Shown here piece after piece: positions 37,801 through 45,426 of a stretch of DNA of 64,000 nt (the first letter of the stretch is position 1; every line of letters begins with the position of its first letter). Made by a program: the position numbers and the translations under genes. Where the stretch lies: positions 1,068,501 to 1,132,500 of the forward strand of contig NC_092576.1 in the NCBI RefSeq assembly GCF_037975245.1. The letters are read 5' to 3'. The notes under the pieces are model-generated. The model saw only the letters and a list, made by a program, of their open reading frames with translations. It had not been told where the DNA came from and did not search any database. This DNA comes from Apostichopus japonicus. Lineage: Eukaryota > Echinodermata > Holothuroidea > Aspidochirotida > Stichopodidae.

Positions 37801-40800
37801 CCAAAATAGGATGTTGAAATGGATGCTGCAGCCAGGCTGTGTAGAGCTATATTTTGTGCTGTGCAGTTTTCACACACTCCATAAGTATCAAACAATAGGC
37901 ACTGCTGGTCTGGCAGATGTTTTTTTTATTTTTTTTTATATATATTATCAAGTCTTGCTGCAGGGATTTTTAGCTGCTGACATTGTGCTTTATGTAATAC
38001 TGGCCTAGAAGGCAGTAACTTTATGAAGCTTTGCTACCACAACTTCGTGTGTGAAAGACTGATTGGCTTGTTACATACACTACACATTGGTGGCTATCCA
38101 TGACACTTTTGCTCATTTTGGAAGACCATTTCAGATGAACAACCAATCATACTTTACTTGTAGGACTCAACCCACCTCCTCCCAGGCACCAGGTGTCATT
38201 GCTTTACTGCCTTTATGCACTTGGCCAGTGCCCAGTTTATGATTATAGTTTTGTATAAAACTAATGGATTTATTTACAATTCTGTGTTCTTTTCTTATAA
38301 AGTGTTATTTTTTATTCCTTGCTGAAAGCAACAGGAATCTATGCCATGGTGATGGTACATGTGTGTGATGCCCTTGGCTTGTAAACAAAATAAATCAACA
38401 AGAGCCCAAGGGCACTGTGGTTCCTTGCATAGGGGTATATATAACAATACACATAATATTATCATAGCAAGATTGGGTTCAAATAGTCAAGTAATTGTGG
38501 TCCTACATGTACCCATAAAGTAACCAGCACTATAGCCAACACTTTTGTGATCACAAATTCTGATCAGAGTTTTGATCGGAAGGCACTTTTGAGATCTGAA
38601 TATGGCGTCGAAAATGTAAGAAATATAAGGTCACCTACAAGCGGGTCAACAGATATGATAACATTGGTGACCTCAGATTCCAAGTTTAAGATTAGATTAC
38701 AAGATCAGATCGGATTACAAGATCAGATTACAAGATAACAAGATCAGATTACAAGATCAGATTACAGATTTAATATCAGATTACAAGATTAAGTTTGAAA
38801 ATGTTCCACTACCCCATTCACAACTTGTCCCAAAATATCAATTGTGTCAGACCTTGGCACTGGGAGTTATTGCATTAAATGTCTTAAAATTAACTTTGAA
38901 CTTGTATAACTTCACACAAGAAGGTCATCCGGGGGTCAACGCATTGACATTTTTGATTGGTGAGACATGAATATAGCATCAAAACTGTAAAACTTCAAAT
39001 ATTTTTTCTTTGCCCATTTTCTCCACCATAATACTATTTTTTAACATTAATTGACCTTTGGTGACCTTGGATCATATGACCAATAAGTTTGAAAATATTC
39101 CCCTATACCATTTGCAAGTTGTCCCAAAATATAAACCGTGTCAAACCTTGGCACTGGGAGTTATTGCACTAAATGTCTGAAAACTAACTTTGACCTTGTA
39201 TAACTTCACACACAAAAATCACCTGGGGTCAACCTATTGACATTTTTGATTGGTGAGACGTGAATATAGCATCAAAACTAAAAATTCAAACTTTTTTTTC
39301 TTTGCCCATTTTCTCTCCCAAAATACTACTTTTTATTACATTAATTGACCTTTGGTGACCTCGGATCACATGACCGTTAAGTTTGATAATATTCCTCTTT
39401 CCCTTTTGCAACTTGTCCTAAAATATCAACAGTGTCACACCTTGGCACTGGGAGTTATTGCATTAAATGTCTGAAAATTAACTTCGACCTCATATAACTT
39501 TCCACAAAGCTCACCCGGGTGTCAACCTATTTACATTTTTGATCGGAAGGTACCTTTGATATCCAAATCTAGCATCAAAACCAAACATTTTCTTTTTCGC
39601 CCCTTTTCTCCCAAAATAAGCAAAAAATTTCTAATGTGACCTTTGACCTTTTGACCTTGGTTTCAGATGTAGTTTGATCTCCTCATTCCAAAAATCAACA
39701 CGACAAGTCTGTACAGCCATCCTCACTCCGACCGAAAACTTTGACCCCATATAACTTTGCACACGAAGGTCACACCCCTGGGGTCAACCTATTGATATTT
39801 ATGATCGAAAGGTACCTTGGACATCTGAAAATAGCATCGGAAGTGTAAAAATCCCCAAAACACCTAAAGGTCACCAGAGATCAAATTGAGGTCACCAAGA
39901 TGCTGGTCGACAATTGGATTACATTGAAGCAACTCCCAACCCTAACGGACAATTTGTTCTCAAGTTATGGCAAAAATACTCTTTTTTAACATTATATGAC
40001 CTTTGGTGACCACAGATCACATGACCATTAAGTTTCAAAATGTTTCCCTAACCAGTTCACAATTTGTCCCAAAATATAAACCTTGTCGCACATTGGCACT
40101 GGGAGTTATTGCAGTTTTAATATTTTGGGTTTTTGGACCATAACTGACCTTTGTGGGCACCAAAAACAATAGGGATCTTCCTCTTACTATGTGCTATCCA
40201 CCCACCAAGTTTGATCATGATACATCATTTCCTTATTGAAATATCACGTACACAAGCCAAGCGTCACATACACACACACGCCAAGTTGAATGCATAGGTT
40301 CCTTGCTTTGCAAAAAGCAAGGAACCAAAAAGGGCATAGTGGTTTAACTTCATACCTATTGAAAGTAGCATAGGTCAATGGTCATTTTCAGTCAGCAGAG
40401 GTCAGTCTGCAATTTGAAAACACTCTAACTCAATATATTGACAGTGAGTTGAAGTTCATACTTGGTATGTAGATCCTGAATGATATGTGCAAGATCCTCA
40501 CCGAAATTGGTGGGGGTCAATTGAGGTCAAAATATGAAACCTTGTAAACACAATAACTTTTGCAGTGAAGCTTGGTTGTGGTTTTAATGTTCCCATTTTA
40601 CTGCCTATTATGTCATCTTAGAGGCCGCTGCAAGTAGATTTTTTGGGACCATCTTGGCCCCAAAATATTCCGGGTGCATTTTTGGACCGATTGTTTTGGT
40701 CTTGGGGCCCAAATTTTCTTTCCACCTCCATTGCATGTTGGAAACATTCTCTAGGACCATTTAGACCCACATTCTGTGGTGTTTCATGTTTTTTGGTGAT

Positions 40801-43800
40801 GCAAATAATATTTTTGTGAACATTTTAGGTGCCAAATTTATTCGGTCCAATTTTTGGGAGAGCCCAAAAGTTTAAAATTGCAATAACTCGACAATGATAA
40901 ATCAGATTGTATTCCGAACCCAATTTTGGATAGTAGCACTTGGCTCTTGTGTTTGCATTTACTTTACTATTGGAATGACTGACATGCACAACACATATTT
41001 TTCCTTTAAGCAAGGAAGCACAGTGCCCATTTGTGCTCCGGTTATGTGATGTTACTAAACAGACTTTGTCAAAATGATATGTGTTTCCGGGTACCTTATT
41101 TTATATGTTGCCGCATTATTCAATACATAATCCTCTTCATTTTGGTTTTTACAAGTTCAGGTAACAGGTAAGCTGACCACACATGAAATGTTTAGGCATC
41201 GTAACCAATCAAAGTTTGCGTTTACTGGTTAAAATCAAGTTTAAATAAATGAAATAAAAATTTCAATCTGGAGGGCTAAACAAATTTGTTTATTACATAA
41301 CTACTACAATTAATTTGAATGTTTTTACAGTTGATGCAACTACTAGGATTCTTTTTAATTAGTTTGTATCACAAGACATTATTCAAATGCAATTTGCTCA
41401 AAACAAATGAAAAAGAGACAAACAACACAGATTTTAACATAATTAATGTCCACAGACTGCTGGATACCTGGTGTACTACATTTTGTCCAATGGTCATCAT
41501 CCATTTGAAGCATCAGACCCTAATGACACAGTACTGCTGCAGGATAACATAAAAAAGGGAATGTTCCAACTTCTTCATTTGGGAAATTTTCCAGAAAATT
41601 GCAAGTCTTTACTTACCAAAATGCTGGACAAGGAGGTTAAGAACAGACCCGGGATAGAAGATTGTCTCCAGGAAATGAAAGGTGAAATACTTTGAGAAGT
41701 AAACAACGCTTTCCAAAATAAACATTAAAAGTGCTGTTTGAACAGAAAAATATCTTGTGCATTTGATACATAGTTGATACACTTCTTTCCCAGTTTCATT
41801 TTGAGTTGAAAAACAGAAAAAACAATAACAGCAACAAATGTTTGTACATTTACTGTACATGTTGAACCTCGAAAATATAGGCGATAATGCTACAAGTTTA
41901 CTGTGATGTTACAATCTGTTCAGCACCTGGAAATTTGATTTGGTATAAAATAGGGTGATAGGGTTAGCATTGCCGATAACAAAATAAAAGGGAAGTGATG
42001 GTAAAAGTTCCATTACCAATTCCATTCAATTACCAATTGATTTTGAAGATGGCGTAATTGTCAATTACTGTTTCAGCTGAAATTTTACAATAAAATAATA
42101 ATAAAAAATATCACCATCAAGAATAAAAGGAAGGGTTATCTGGCTTGCAAAAACTGCTGGTTAAACTCATCAAAATAAATCAGGAAAGACATGAGACAAA
42201 AACTTCAAAATAGAAAGAAATTGCAGGAAACATCATTTTTAAGTGTTTGTTAACTTTCTAATCAGGAGTAGAGAAATGGTTTAACCATGAAGATGTATTA
42301 GTTCAATGGAAGTGTATGTAATATCCATTCATCCATCACTGTACACACCAATCTACATACATGCCTGCTCCTTTGTCTGTCTATCCATCAACATCCATTT
42401 AAAATGCACTTCCTGACAGCTCTTATATCTCAATCCTAAAGGTGTCCAGAGTTGATGCTCATTTCAAGGGTTCTCTCCTGTTCACCTTGAAGTTATTTGT
42501 CAGTTGTAATTGGTTAGAAATCTTCTTCTTTTTGTTTCTTAATTGCAGAAGTGAAGAGTTTGCTCATTCAACAATTGAGCGAGGAAGTAAGTATATTTTC
42601 AAAATTACTTTGCAACTGTGGTTCAGTTAGTGCAACTTCAGGGCAGCATATTTCAGTAGTCTTTCCATTCTCAGGTAGTGCATCATTCCCTTTACTGTAG
42701 TGATGTTTAATTTAGTCCCTAAATGATGCAATCAGATGATTATTTGCATGGGTGCATTAGAGGACTGATGTCACAATTGGACGTGTTTAGGATTACCTAA
42801 AAAGGATAATCCAGAAGCAATTTTATTTTTGATCAATGAAAGAAGAACATACATTCTAAAGCATCATGTAATTGCAAAGAAAACTGGATGAAAACTTTAA
42901 AGACAAAACAAAATAAAACAATTTTTCAGAGTGCATCCAATAGTGATCTGAACCGCCCATACATTTGATCCCTGGTACCCCGATTACTAATTCTGCCGGT
43001 GTTCTACTTTTGAGCTGCCCAAGAATACATAGGTCAAATTCCGATGCATTGAAAATGTGAAAGTATGCAATGCAGAGAGATTGCTTAGGCTCTACAGTAC
43101 AGTGTGCACATGTGAAAGCAGTTGATCAACAAATTTCAAGCGAGAATACAGTAGTAAACAATTTTCACCAAATTTTACGCTTCATCACAAGATAGAGGGA
43201 ATATTAGCAAATGAAGAGCTTATGGGGAAGATACACATGGATTTTTTCCCTCCATTTTATTACTTTGAATGAAAATGTTAACTGAAAATGGAGAACAGTT
43301 TTTTCGATTTTTACCAATTTCCAGACTCCAGTACAGAAAGATGTATGGTTTATAATGTACAAAGATATTTATTCTTAAATGTATCCATAAAGATTAAAGT
43401 ACTCTTTGCAAGTTATAATTTTGTGCCTTGTTCTTAACTGAATCGATTAGCAGATCTATGATAAGATATGTTATTAACCTCTTCCATGTAGATACAGCCT
43501 TCATTGCCAGGTGTTGAAGTCCTGTGTGGTGAATCGTCTATTGACATGACAAAAGACAGGAACTCTAAACAAACATGGTCTTTTCGTGTGAAGAGTGGAA
43601 ACAGGGTGAGAATTAAAACCTTCGGATTAGTCTTACCCCATTGTTGAGTTTAAAGTTTAATTTATTTTCAAAATTTAACTTAAAAAATACTATAACTTAT
43701 GAAACCATTTTGCCCTGTTCATCATGTCAACAGTAAACAATTGTAATCCACCTTAGTACATGAGTACAATGACACCAATACCTGCTTTACTATCTCTACA

Positions 43801-45393
43801 AAAATGAAACCAATAATATCCCTATTTAGCACTTTCATCCCATTTTGGTCATGGTAACAACTACCCCTTTTCAATCTTTATTCATATCCATTCATTTGGA
43901 ATGATGCTGGGCTGCTTGCATATACCAAGGGTGGTGACTGTCATATTGTCAGGTGATCAATGTTGCATATATAAACAAACCAGTGCACAAGTGTGAAGGG
44001 TGTGGCTCCACTTTGGCCCATATTTTTACATTCAGTTGGGGAAGAATAAGTTCATTCTTGTAGGCCCAGGACAATCTCAGACACTATCCTAGGGAAATGG
44101 ACAAACCCTGATTAATCTCACAAAGAAAAATTGCAAGAGTGTTTAGTAGCACAGCCTTGTGTTAAGACCTACTTATAACATACCTAATATTTAGTCTACA
44201 CTTCGTAGAATGCACCATGTCATTTCAATAGACAAACTTTTTCAAGGAGAGGAACCCAATATCCCACTTGATGGGAGCTGGCTTTGACAGCCCCAGGACC
44301 CACACCCACTGTTTTAAGTTATTGATCCACCTCTGGCCCTTCCATAAAGACACATGCCCTTCCCTAAAGCAGTCCTATTTAGACCCACCCAGCCTGCAAA
44401 ATGTGGTAATTAATAACTTTCTGGTTATGAAAATTTATAGGTGAAATTTTGTGTGTACATTGTATCCTACATTGTAAACATGATACTGTATCCTACATTG
44501 TAAACAAGATACTCAAGAACAACTGGTAGCATTGATAAATCTGATGGTTGGCACGAAGCTTCCTTATAATGAATGAAAGGTTGCTTTTGTTTTTGGTTGG
44601 GGTCAAAGGTTACGGCAAAGTGTGAAAGACTCAAAAGCCCTAGATCTGAAGAACCGTAACCCAGACAAAGTTTGTAAATGCATTCTACATTTTATCTCAG
44701 GATGTACAAACTATTTAGGTTCTTATGCAGGTCGAAGATCTTAGAGGTCAATGGAAGTTGAAAGTTGAAAACCTTAAGAAGTGGAGTGTTAACAGAAGTG
44801 ATATGAGACCTATGGGGTCCCTATAAAAGATGGAAAAATGTGAAAATCTTTCAAGCTCTCTATCTGGTGAAATGTAACTTTGAGAGGGCTTTTATGTACA
44901 AGGTCCATGTTCTAATGATTGTCAAATGTCCAAATAGTTTTACAAAGGTCAATCTTTGCAGATCTACTGTAAACCACTTCCTAGAGTGACAGTTTTTTTG
45001 CAGTTGGAATATTTTTCTATCAGATAATACTACAATGTCTGCCACAGGAATATCCCTTAAATTGCAAACTGGTTCTTATATTATATGTCAAGTAACTATT
45101 ACAGGGTTTTCAACTCTATTATATTTCAGAATTTGAAAAATATATCCTTCCGTCATAATGACAGTAGAGAGCTGTTTTTCTTTCCCTCACCTGAGAATCA
45201 ACCATGTCCCAAGGAGCTCTTTGCAAAAGATATGAAGACAGATTCAGAGGGGTATGCTTGCTTTGAGGTACATTTCCAGGCCAAGGAAGATAGTGGGCTA
45301 TTTGATGAGCAGGTGATCTTTGACTTTGGAGAGAAACCCTTCTTATGCCAGCAGCTCCTGGTTTGGATCGACCCTAAGTCTCCTACTCAGTAG
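8508..45393 (+). CDS. DED-TIR-zinc finger-IRE1/RNase L-like kinase-HELZ-like fusion protein (15 coding exons)
   Basis: Coding exons, joined: 8508-8535, 23670-23936, 27778-28010, 29819-30038, 30883-30957, 31215-31289, 31547-31621, 31879-32197, 35241-35379, 35866-36322, 37435-37595, 41456-41681, 42549-42586, 43492-43605, 45130-45393. Every junction keeps phase and the sum is 2691 nt, 896 aa. Order of modules: death-effector-like fold, TIR, Pro/Ser-rich repeat spacer, C2H2 and CCCH zinc fingers, complete kinase with VAVK, HRDLKP and DFG, C-terminal HELZ/MOV10-type beta module. No signal peptide or membrane segment, so cytosolic. Known family roles: DED and TIR mediate immune adaptor assembly (some TIRs cleave NAD+), IRE1/RNase L kinases dimerise on ligand, HELZ-type fingers contact RNA. 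The combined function, plausibly a nucleic-acid-triggered immune signal, is inference. Only the exon 9 donor is weak. Confidence 0.82.
10873..16426. mobile_element. 5.55-kb TA-flanked DNA transposon with CACTGTTAAA ends
   Basis: Begins CACTGTTAAAAG and ends TTTAACAGTG, flanked by TA at 10871-10872 and 16427-16428. It splits a GCGCCACC-family repeat: its interrupted halves ...TATCTAAGCG and GCGCCACCATG are contiguous (two bases between) in the relatives at 9820 and, reversed, at 48960. About 500 bp at each end is AT-rich and packed with short TTTTACAG/CTGTAAAA repeats. The TA duplication suggests a Tc1/mariner-like mechanism but the superfamily is not settled. The interior has at least one well-formed minus-strand exon (14313-14481) but no transposase I recognise. 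Confidence 0.75.
14313..14481 (-). CDS. Isolated exon inside the 5.55-kb transposon
   Basis: Minus strand: acceptor ATCACAG at 14482 and above, donor GAG|GTAAGTG just below 14313, 169 nt open. Encodes a VVVNHLMADFQSALAYLFAT segment followed by YYVLNIQYPADSCVTLEFI. This resembles the C-terminal part of transposon-associated proteins in fish and marine invertebrates that are often annotated SAMD3-like; recognition is weak. Neighbouring exons are not located, although minus-strand open segments exist around 13410-13613 and 15367-15606. It may be cargo or part of a self-encoded protein. Confidence 0.45.
16819..16877. repeat. (TA)n microsatellite
   Basis: About 28 consecutive AT dinucleotides after CCATATATAG. 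Open frames of alternating Tyr-Ile here are artefacts of the repeat. Confidence 0.97.
17037..17193. repeat. Polypyrimidine tract
   Basis: Roughly 155 bases almost entirely C and T on the plus strand, close to the right end of the composite insertion. Phe/Leu/Ser-rich frames here are artefacts. Confidence 0.9.
18433..18607 (+). pseudogene. Decayed duplicate of the DED exon
   Basis: Several blocks match exon 2 in order: TTTTAAAGTATA with GG-CAGTCAA-like sequence, GCCATTGTTGAAGGA against GGCATTGTTTGATAA, and AACACACTTGTTGCGAGAGG against AACACACTTGTCGATAGGGG. There is no intact frame and no good splice sites. It lies directly behind an intronic unit that also precedes the real exon, so the context supports duplication followed by decay. 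Confidence 0.6.
18663..21560. repeat. AGGTCA-rich repeat region
   Basis: Starts near TTCCTTGCCGAAGGC and contains many lines of a degenerate unit of about 110-180 bp. The unit is built around CAAAGGTCATTTGAGGTCA, then AGAGGTCAAAGTCTGAAAACC, then TTGTAAACACG-ATATCTC. The same family recurs at about 8800-9030, 9650, 22260-22330, 24490-24670, 28870, 32490, 36600-37080, 38900-40060, 40380-40560 and 44600-44770, all within introns of the immune gene. No coding is seen in it. Confidence 0.75.
19339..19421. repeat. Palindrome plus short tandem repeat
   Basis: TAGCTCATACCAGC followed by GCTGGTGTGAGCTA forms a near-perfect 30-bp palindrome at 19339-19368, then GTTACAGTGCGGCGTC, then repeated TCTATCACTC units (19385-19421). 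The arrangement looks like one end of a dispersed repeat; the opposite end was not found in the window. Confidence 0.75.
22495..22769. mobile_element. 275-bp MITE with AACGTT-rich core
   Basis: Left end CCCAGCAAACACAAAACGTT, right end AACGTTTTGTGTTTGCTGGG: near-perfect inverted repeats of 20 bp. The interior is dominated by AACGTT and ATAACG motifs in both orientations. The insertion splits CATCTTTGTT|GAACTTCATAC, a phrase found uninterrupted in related repeats, with an apparent TT duplication. It has no coding capacity, so would be mobilised in trans. Confidence 0.85.
23670..23936 (+). CDS. Exon 2: death-effector-like domain
   Basis: Acceptor TTCCTTCAG, donor G|GTAAGTG, both phase 1. It encodes FGAFKVYMASQL followed by an all-helical segment. 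The pattern (hydrophobic helix with TFFDFSRALFDKV, then LVDRGTID-x4-I-x-RLLEALEVI) matches the helix 3 to 5 signature of DEDs, where a small residue plus G-x-I precedes the LLE helix. A death-effector-type fold is the best call; another death-fold subfamily (DD or CARD) is possible. In proteins of this class such domains recruit partners by homotypic contacts. A decayed duplicate of this exon lies about 5 kb upstream at 18433-18607. Confidence 0.75.
25997..26047 (+). pseudogene. Divergent spacer-cassette exon (possibly usable)
   Basis: Homologous to the 75-bp cassettes: DEPSP, QKGELSKTN, TH-G, with donor G|GTAATTTCTCC in place of GGTAAGTTCTCC. Using AAAAAG as acceptor gives 51 nt, phase 1-1, open, which would fit in frame between exon 2 (DED) and exon 3 (TIR). 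The normal CTTCAAG acceptor has mutated to CTTCTGG, so the acceptor is poor. Could be a rarely used cassette or a relic. Confidence 0.45.
26287..26360 (+). pseudogene. Spacer-cassette exon relic with stop
   Basis: Acceptor CTATAG and sequence VEQVSSLLKPSPPLEGEL match the cassettes, then TAA interrupts the frame. Length is 74 nt (one base lost) and the donor is GGTTAG. Its flanking intron blocks (AATGACAA-GTGTCTTGATC and CACATTTAGCTCAATTGC) match those of the 332-bp units. Inactive. Confidence 0.75.
26998..27559. mobile_element. 562-bp TTAA-flanked MITE
   Basis: TTAA at 26994-26997 and 27560-27563 flanks termini AGGATTGGTTCAG and CTGAACCAATCCT, exact inverted repeats of 13 bp. Inside, AGGGTGTGACGTCACATCCTC (27174-27194) and GAGGATGTGACATCACAG near 27395 form a second, internal inverted pair, and TGTGAAGGGGATATGACAC is tandemly doubled near 27085-27122. 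The TTAA duplication suggests a Kolobok- or piggyBac-type source. It lies in intron 2, just before the TIR exon. Confidence 0.85.
27778..28010 (+). CDS. Exon 3: TIR domain, N-terminal two thirds
   Basis: Acceptor CCTACAG; donor GAG|GTATTG. Encodes KPVFISFSSKDK (box 1 and first strand), a helix ending in a GPKTCWMYTTGIQGGQ segment (BB loop region), IDREIVRAVDKAKVVICMIS (core strand) and YIDSDECEKE. The sequence is of the TIR_2-like type with WMY-T-x-I-x-GG found in many invertebrate proteins. Its last residue, Glu176, sits where NAD+-cleaving TIRs place their catalytic glutamate (compare the W-x-x-KE-type motif of SARM1). Enzymatic activity is not proven. The exon joins exon 4 in phase 0. Confidence 0.88.
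28586..28659 (-). repeat. tRNA-derived SINE head
   Basis: On the minus strand the segment reads as a tRNA relic: A box around TAGCAAGGTTGGT, a perfect anticodon stem CTGGG/CCCAG with loop CTTATAA (anticodon TAT, Ile-like), and a B box GGTTTGATCCC. The acceptor stem ends (GGGTAGG/CTAGCCC) only partly pair, and there is no clean gene boundary. A SINE head in intron 3 is more likely than a functional tRNA gene. Confidence 0.65.
29819..30038 (+). CDS. Exon 4: TIR domain, C-terminal third
   Basis: Acceptor TTTGAAG, donor G|GTGAGTG. Continues the TIR with VMLAVNRKKEIIEVRIE (strand D and box-like region), a charged linker, then RSYIDLTGEDMEKKMQELI, the usual final strand and helix. Ends phase 1 with SQEDNQSTG, which leads into the Pro-rich spacer exons. 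Splitting the TIR by an intron just after the candidate catalytic Glu is notable: skipping this exon would leave an incomplete TIR and shift frame. Confidence 0.85.
30883..30957 (+). CDS. Exon 5: spacer module 1
   Basis: Symmetric phase 1-1, 75 nt, 25 residues: E/G-EQVPSPLKPSP followed by TPEGG-x-PSKTSTDG. Low-complexity Pro/Ser/Thr, likely disordered and phosphorylatable. Because both ends are phase 1 it can be skipped or multiplied without changing frame. This copy has K instead of E in GGKPS. If its donor were not used, a stop follows five codons later. Confidence 0.75.
31215..31289 (+). CDS. Exon 6: spacer module 2
   Basis: Same 75-nt symmetric cassette as exon 5, 332 bp downstream. Differences: first residues GE rather than EE, and PEEGEPS rather than PEGGKPS. 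Splice sites identical to those of the neighbouring copies. Confidence 0.75.
31547..31621 (+). CDS. Exon 7: spacer module 3
   Basis: Third 75-nt cassette, phase 1-1, encoding EEQVPSPLKPSP-TPEGGEPSKTSTD. It differs from modules 1 and 2 by one or two residues. Splice sites are identical to those of its neighbours. Confidence 0.75.
31879..32197 (+). CDS. Exon 8: spacer module 4 fused to C2H2 and first half of CCCH finger
   Basis: Starts with the cassette acceptor and 69 nt of the module (six bases shorter, PSSTD for PSKTSTD). It then stays open through the old donor GGTAAG and about 25 nt of former intron (GKFSTGK). It continues into a zinc finger: C377-x2-C380-x12-H393-x5-H399 in YFCAYCQIIF...HTETEKH. 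Next come WAYGEPP and FELCPK, the first ligand (C429) of a CCCH finger. The layout C2H2, then W-x-x-G-x-PP, then LC is that of HELZ/HELZ2 and ZC3H7 proteins. Ends phase 2 at GTGAGTG. Splicing at the old donor (31947) would leave no acceptor at sensible distance, so read-through is the likely form. Confidence 0.8.
33300..34270 (-). mobile_element. DIRS-like retrotransposon fragment (reverse transcriptase)
   Basis: Reading down the minus strand from 34153: a Glu/Thr/Pro-rich gag-like stretch; NWEAIPIPSEPDQRRTLEMEI with LLTKESIRRV; PKKGTYLWRPILNIKPMN; KLFQIETLSSIVSGLHH. After a deletion come YSHTDDWLIISISEED (the DD of the RT active site), LGWIINE-x-MSSLTPTQ-x-FTYLGAVLDL. This order and wording are those of DIRS-type reverse transcriptases. 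Several frameshifts and the missing middle palm show it is dead. Ends of the element were not defined. It lies in intron 8 of the immune gene, opposite strand. Confidence 0.75.
35241..35379 (+). CDS. Exon 9: CCCH finger, second half
   Basis: Acceptor TGCTCAG; encodes QSGECSGCSHAHSQKELDEW, giving C436, C439 and H443. With C429 in exon 8 this forms C-x6-C-x2-C-x3-H followed by the AHS-x2-EL-x2-W signature of HELZ/ZC3H7 fingers. A basic, Tyr-rich tail follows. The end is set at ACG|GTCAGA because it is the only phase-0 GT that joins exon 10; this donor is weak. Reading on instead reaches a stop at 35422-35424, which would give a short DED-TIR-zinc-finger protein without kinase. Confidence 0.7.
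35866..36322 (+). CDS. Exon 10: kinase N-lobe and catalytic loop
   Basis: Acceptor TTTCTTACAG. After a coiled, Lys/Glu-rich lead (TLVEKYEEEKQK) comes IIAKGSEGALIFVGKYEDEYVAVKRI: the Gly-rich loop GSEG and the ATP-anchoring Lys536 with the short-linker style of IRE1 and RNase L. The alphaC region is short and Asp/Glu-rich. HRDLKPRN at 619-626 is the intact catalytic loop with Asp621. Donor ATAA|GTAAGT, phase 1. All catalytic residues on this exon are present, so the kinase is predicted to bind ATP. Confidence 0.9.
37435..37595 (+). CDS. Exon 11: kinase DFG and activation segment
   Basis: Acceptor TCGCACAG, phase 1 in, phase 0 out. Starts KKGEALLTDFGISR (Asp639-Phe-Gly), then an activation segment rich in Ser/Thr and GSLLWLPSE, where IRE1 has GT-x-GW-x-APE. 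It ends RFSKASDIQ, the F-helix start (SxxSDI) shared with IRE1 and RNase L kinases. Confidence 0.88.
38320..40326. mobile_element. ~2.0-kb foldback-type repeat with hairpin ends
   Basis: The start (CCTTGCTGAAAGCAACAGG, ATGCCATGGTGATGG, then a GTGTGTGA and CTTGGCTTGTAAAC phrase) reappears inverted at the end (GCCAAGCGTCACATACACAC, CCAAGTTGAATGCATAGG). The right end carries a perfect hairpin at 40297-40326: 13-bp stem GGTTCCTTGCTTT, GCAA loop. The interior is a diverged tandem array with AGGTCA/TGACCT motifs and no coding. Another element of the same family appears to start at 18663. Confidence 0.65.
38684..38792. repeat. ATCAGATTACAAG minisatellite
   Basis: Repeated 12-14-bp unit (AAGATCAGATTACA and variants), about eight imperfect copies, inside the foldback-type element in intron 11. 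Confidence 0.85.
41456..41681 (+). CDS. Exon 12: kinase C-lobe
   Basis: Acceptor TGTCCACAG. TAGYLVYYILSNGHHPFE continues DIQ of exon 11 and matches the IRE1/RNase L F-to-G helix motif (L-x-YYxLSxGxHPF). It is followed by a helix with LLTKMLDKEVKNRPGIEDCL, where the NRP arginine closes the fold. Donor AAAG|GTGAAA, phase 1; without splicing the frame stops 4 codons later. In IRE1 and RNase L the KEN nuclease follows directly; here it does not. Confidence 0.88.
42549..42586 (+). CDS. Exon 13: short linker helix
   Basis: A 38-nt exon (phase 1 in, phase 0 out) with acceptor TTAATTGCAG and donor GAA|GTAAGTA. It encodes EVKSLLIQQLSEE, a likely amphipathic helix joining the kinase to the C-terminal module. 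It is too short for any family call; support is the exact phase match on both sides. Confidence 0.7.
43492..43605 (+). CDS. Exon 14: start of HELZ/MOV10-like C-terminal module
   Basis: 114 nt, phase 0-0, acceptor CCATGTAG, donor AGG|GTGAGA. Encodes IQPSLPGVEVLCGESS, then a TWSFRVKSGN strand typical of the beta domain ahead of the helicase core in HELZ and MOV10 relatives. Symmetric, so it could be skipped in frame. Confidence 0.65.
45130..45393 (+). CDS. Exon 15: HELZ/MOV10-like beta module and stop
   Basis: Acceptor ATATTTCAG, ends TAG at 45391-45393. After NLKNISFRHND the key segment is GLFDEQVIFDFGEKPFLCQQL. It matches the G-x-F-x-Q-x-(V/I)-FDFG-x-x-P-(V/F)-L motif that precedes the helicase in HELZ, HELZ2 and MOV10-type proteins. 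No helicase motif (GxGKT, DExx) follows; the gene simply ends. A poly(A) signal lies 34 bases after the stop. Confidence 0.78.
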   Translation, partial: NLKNISFRHNDSRELFFFPSPENQPCPKELFAKDMKTDSEGYACFEVHFQAKEDSGLFDEQVIFDFGEKPFLCQQLLVWIDPKSPTQ

Positions 45394-45426
45394 GAAATCT
45401 GACCCAATGACCCTCTATTAACACAA

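Noticed and set aside
40297-40326. Rho-independent terminator
   Set aside because: The hairpin is the tip of a foldback repeat in a eukaryotic intron; bacterial terminators do not apply.
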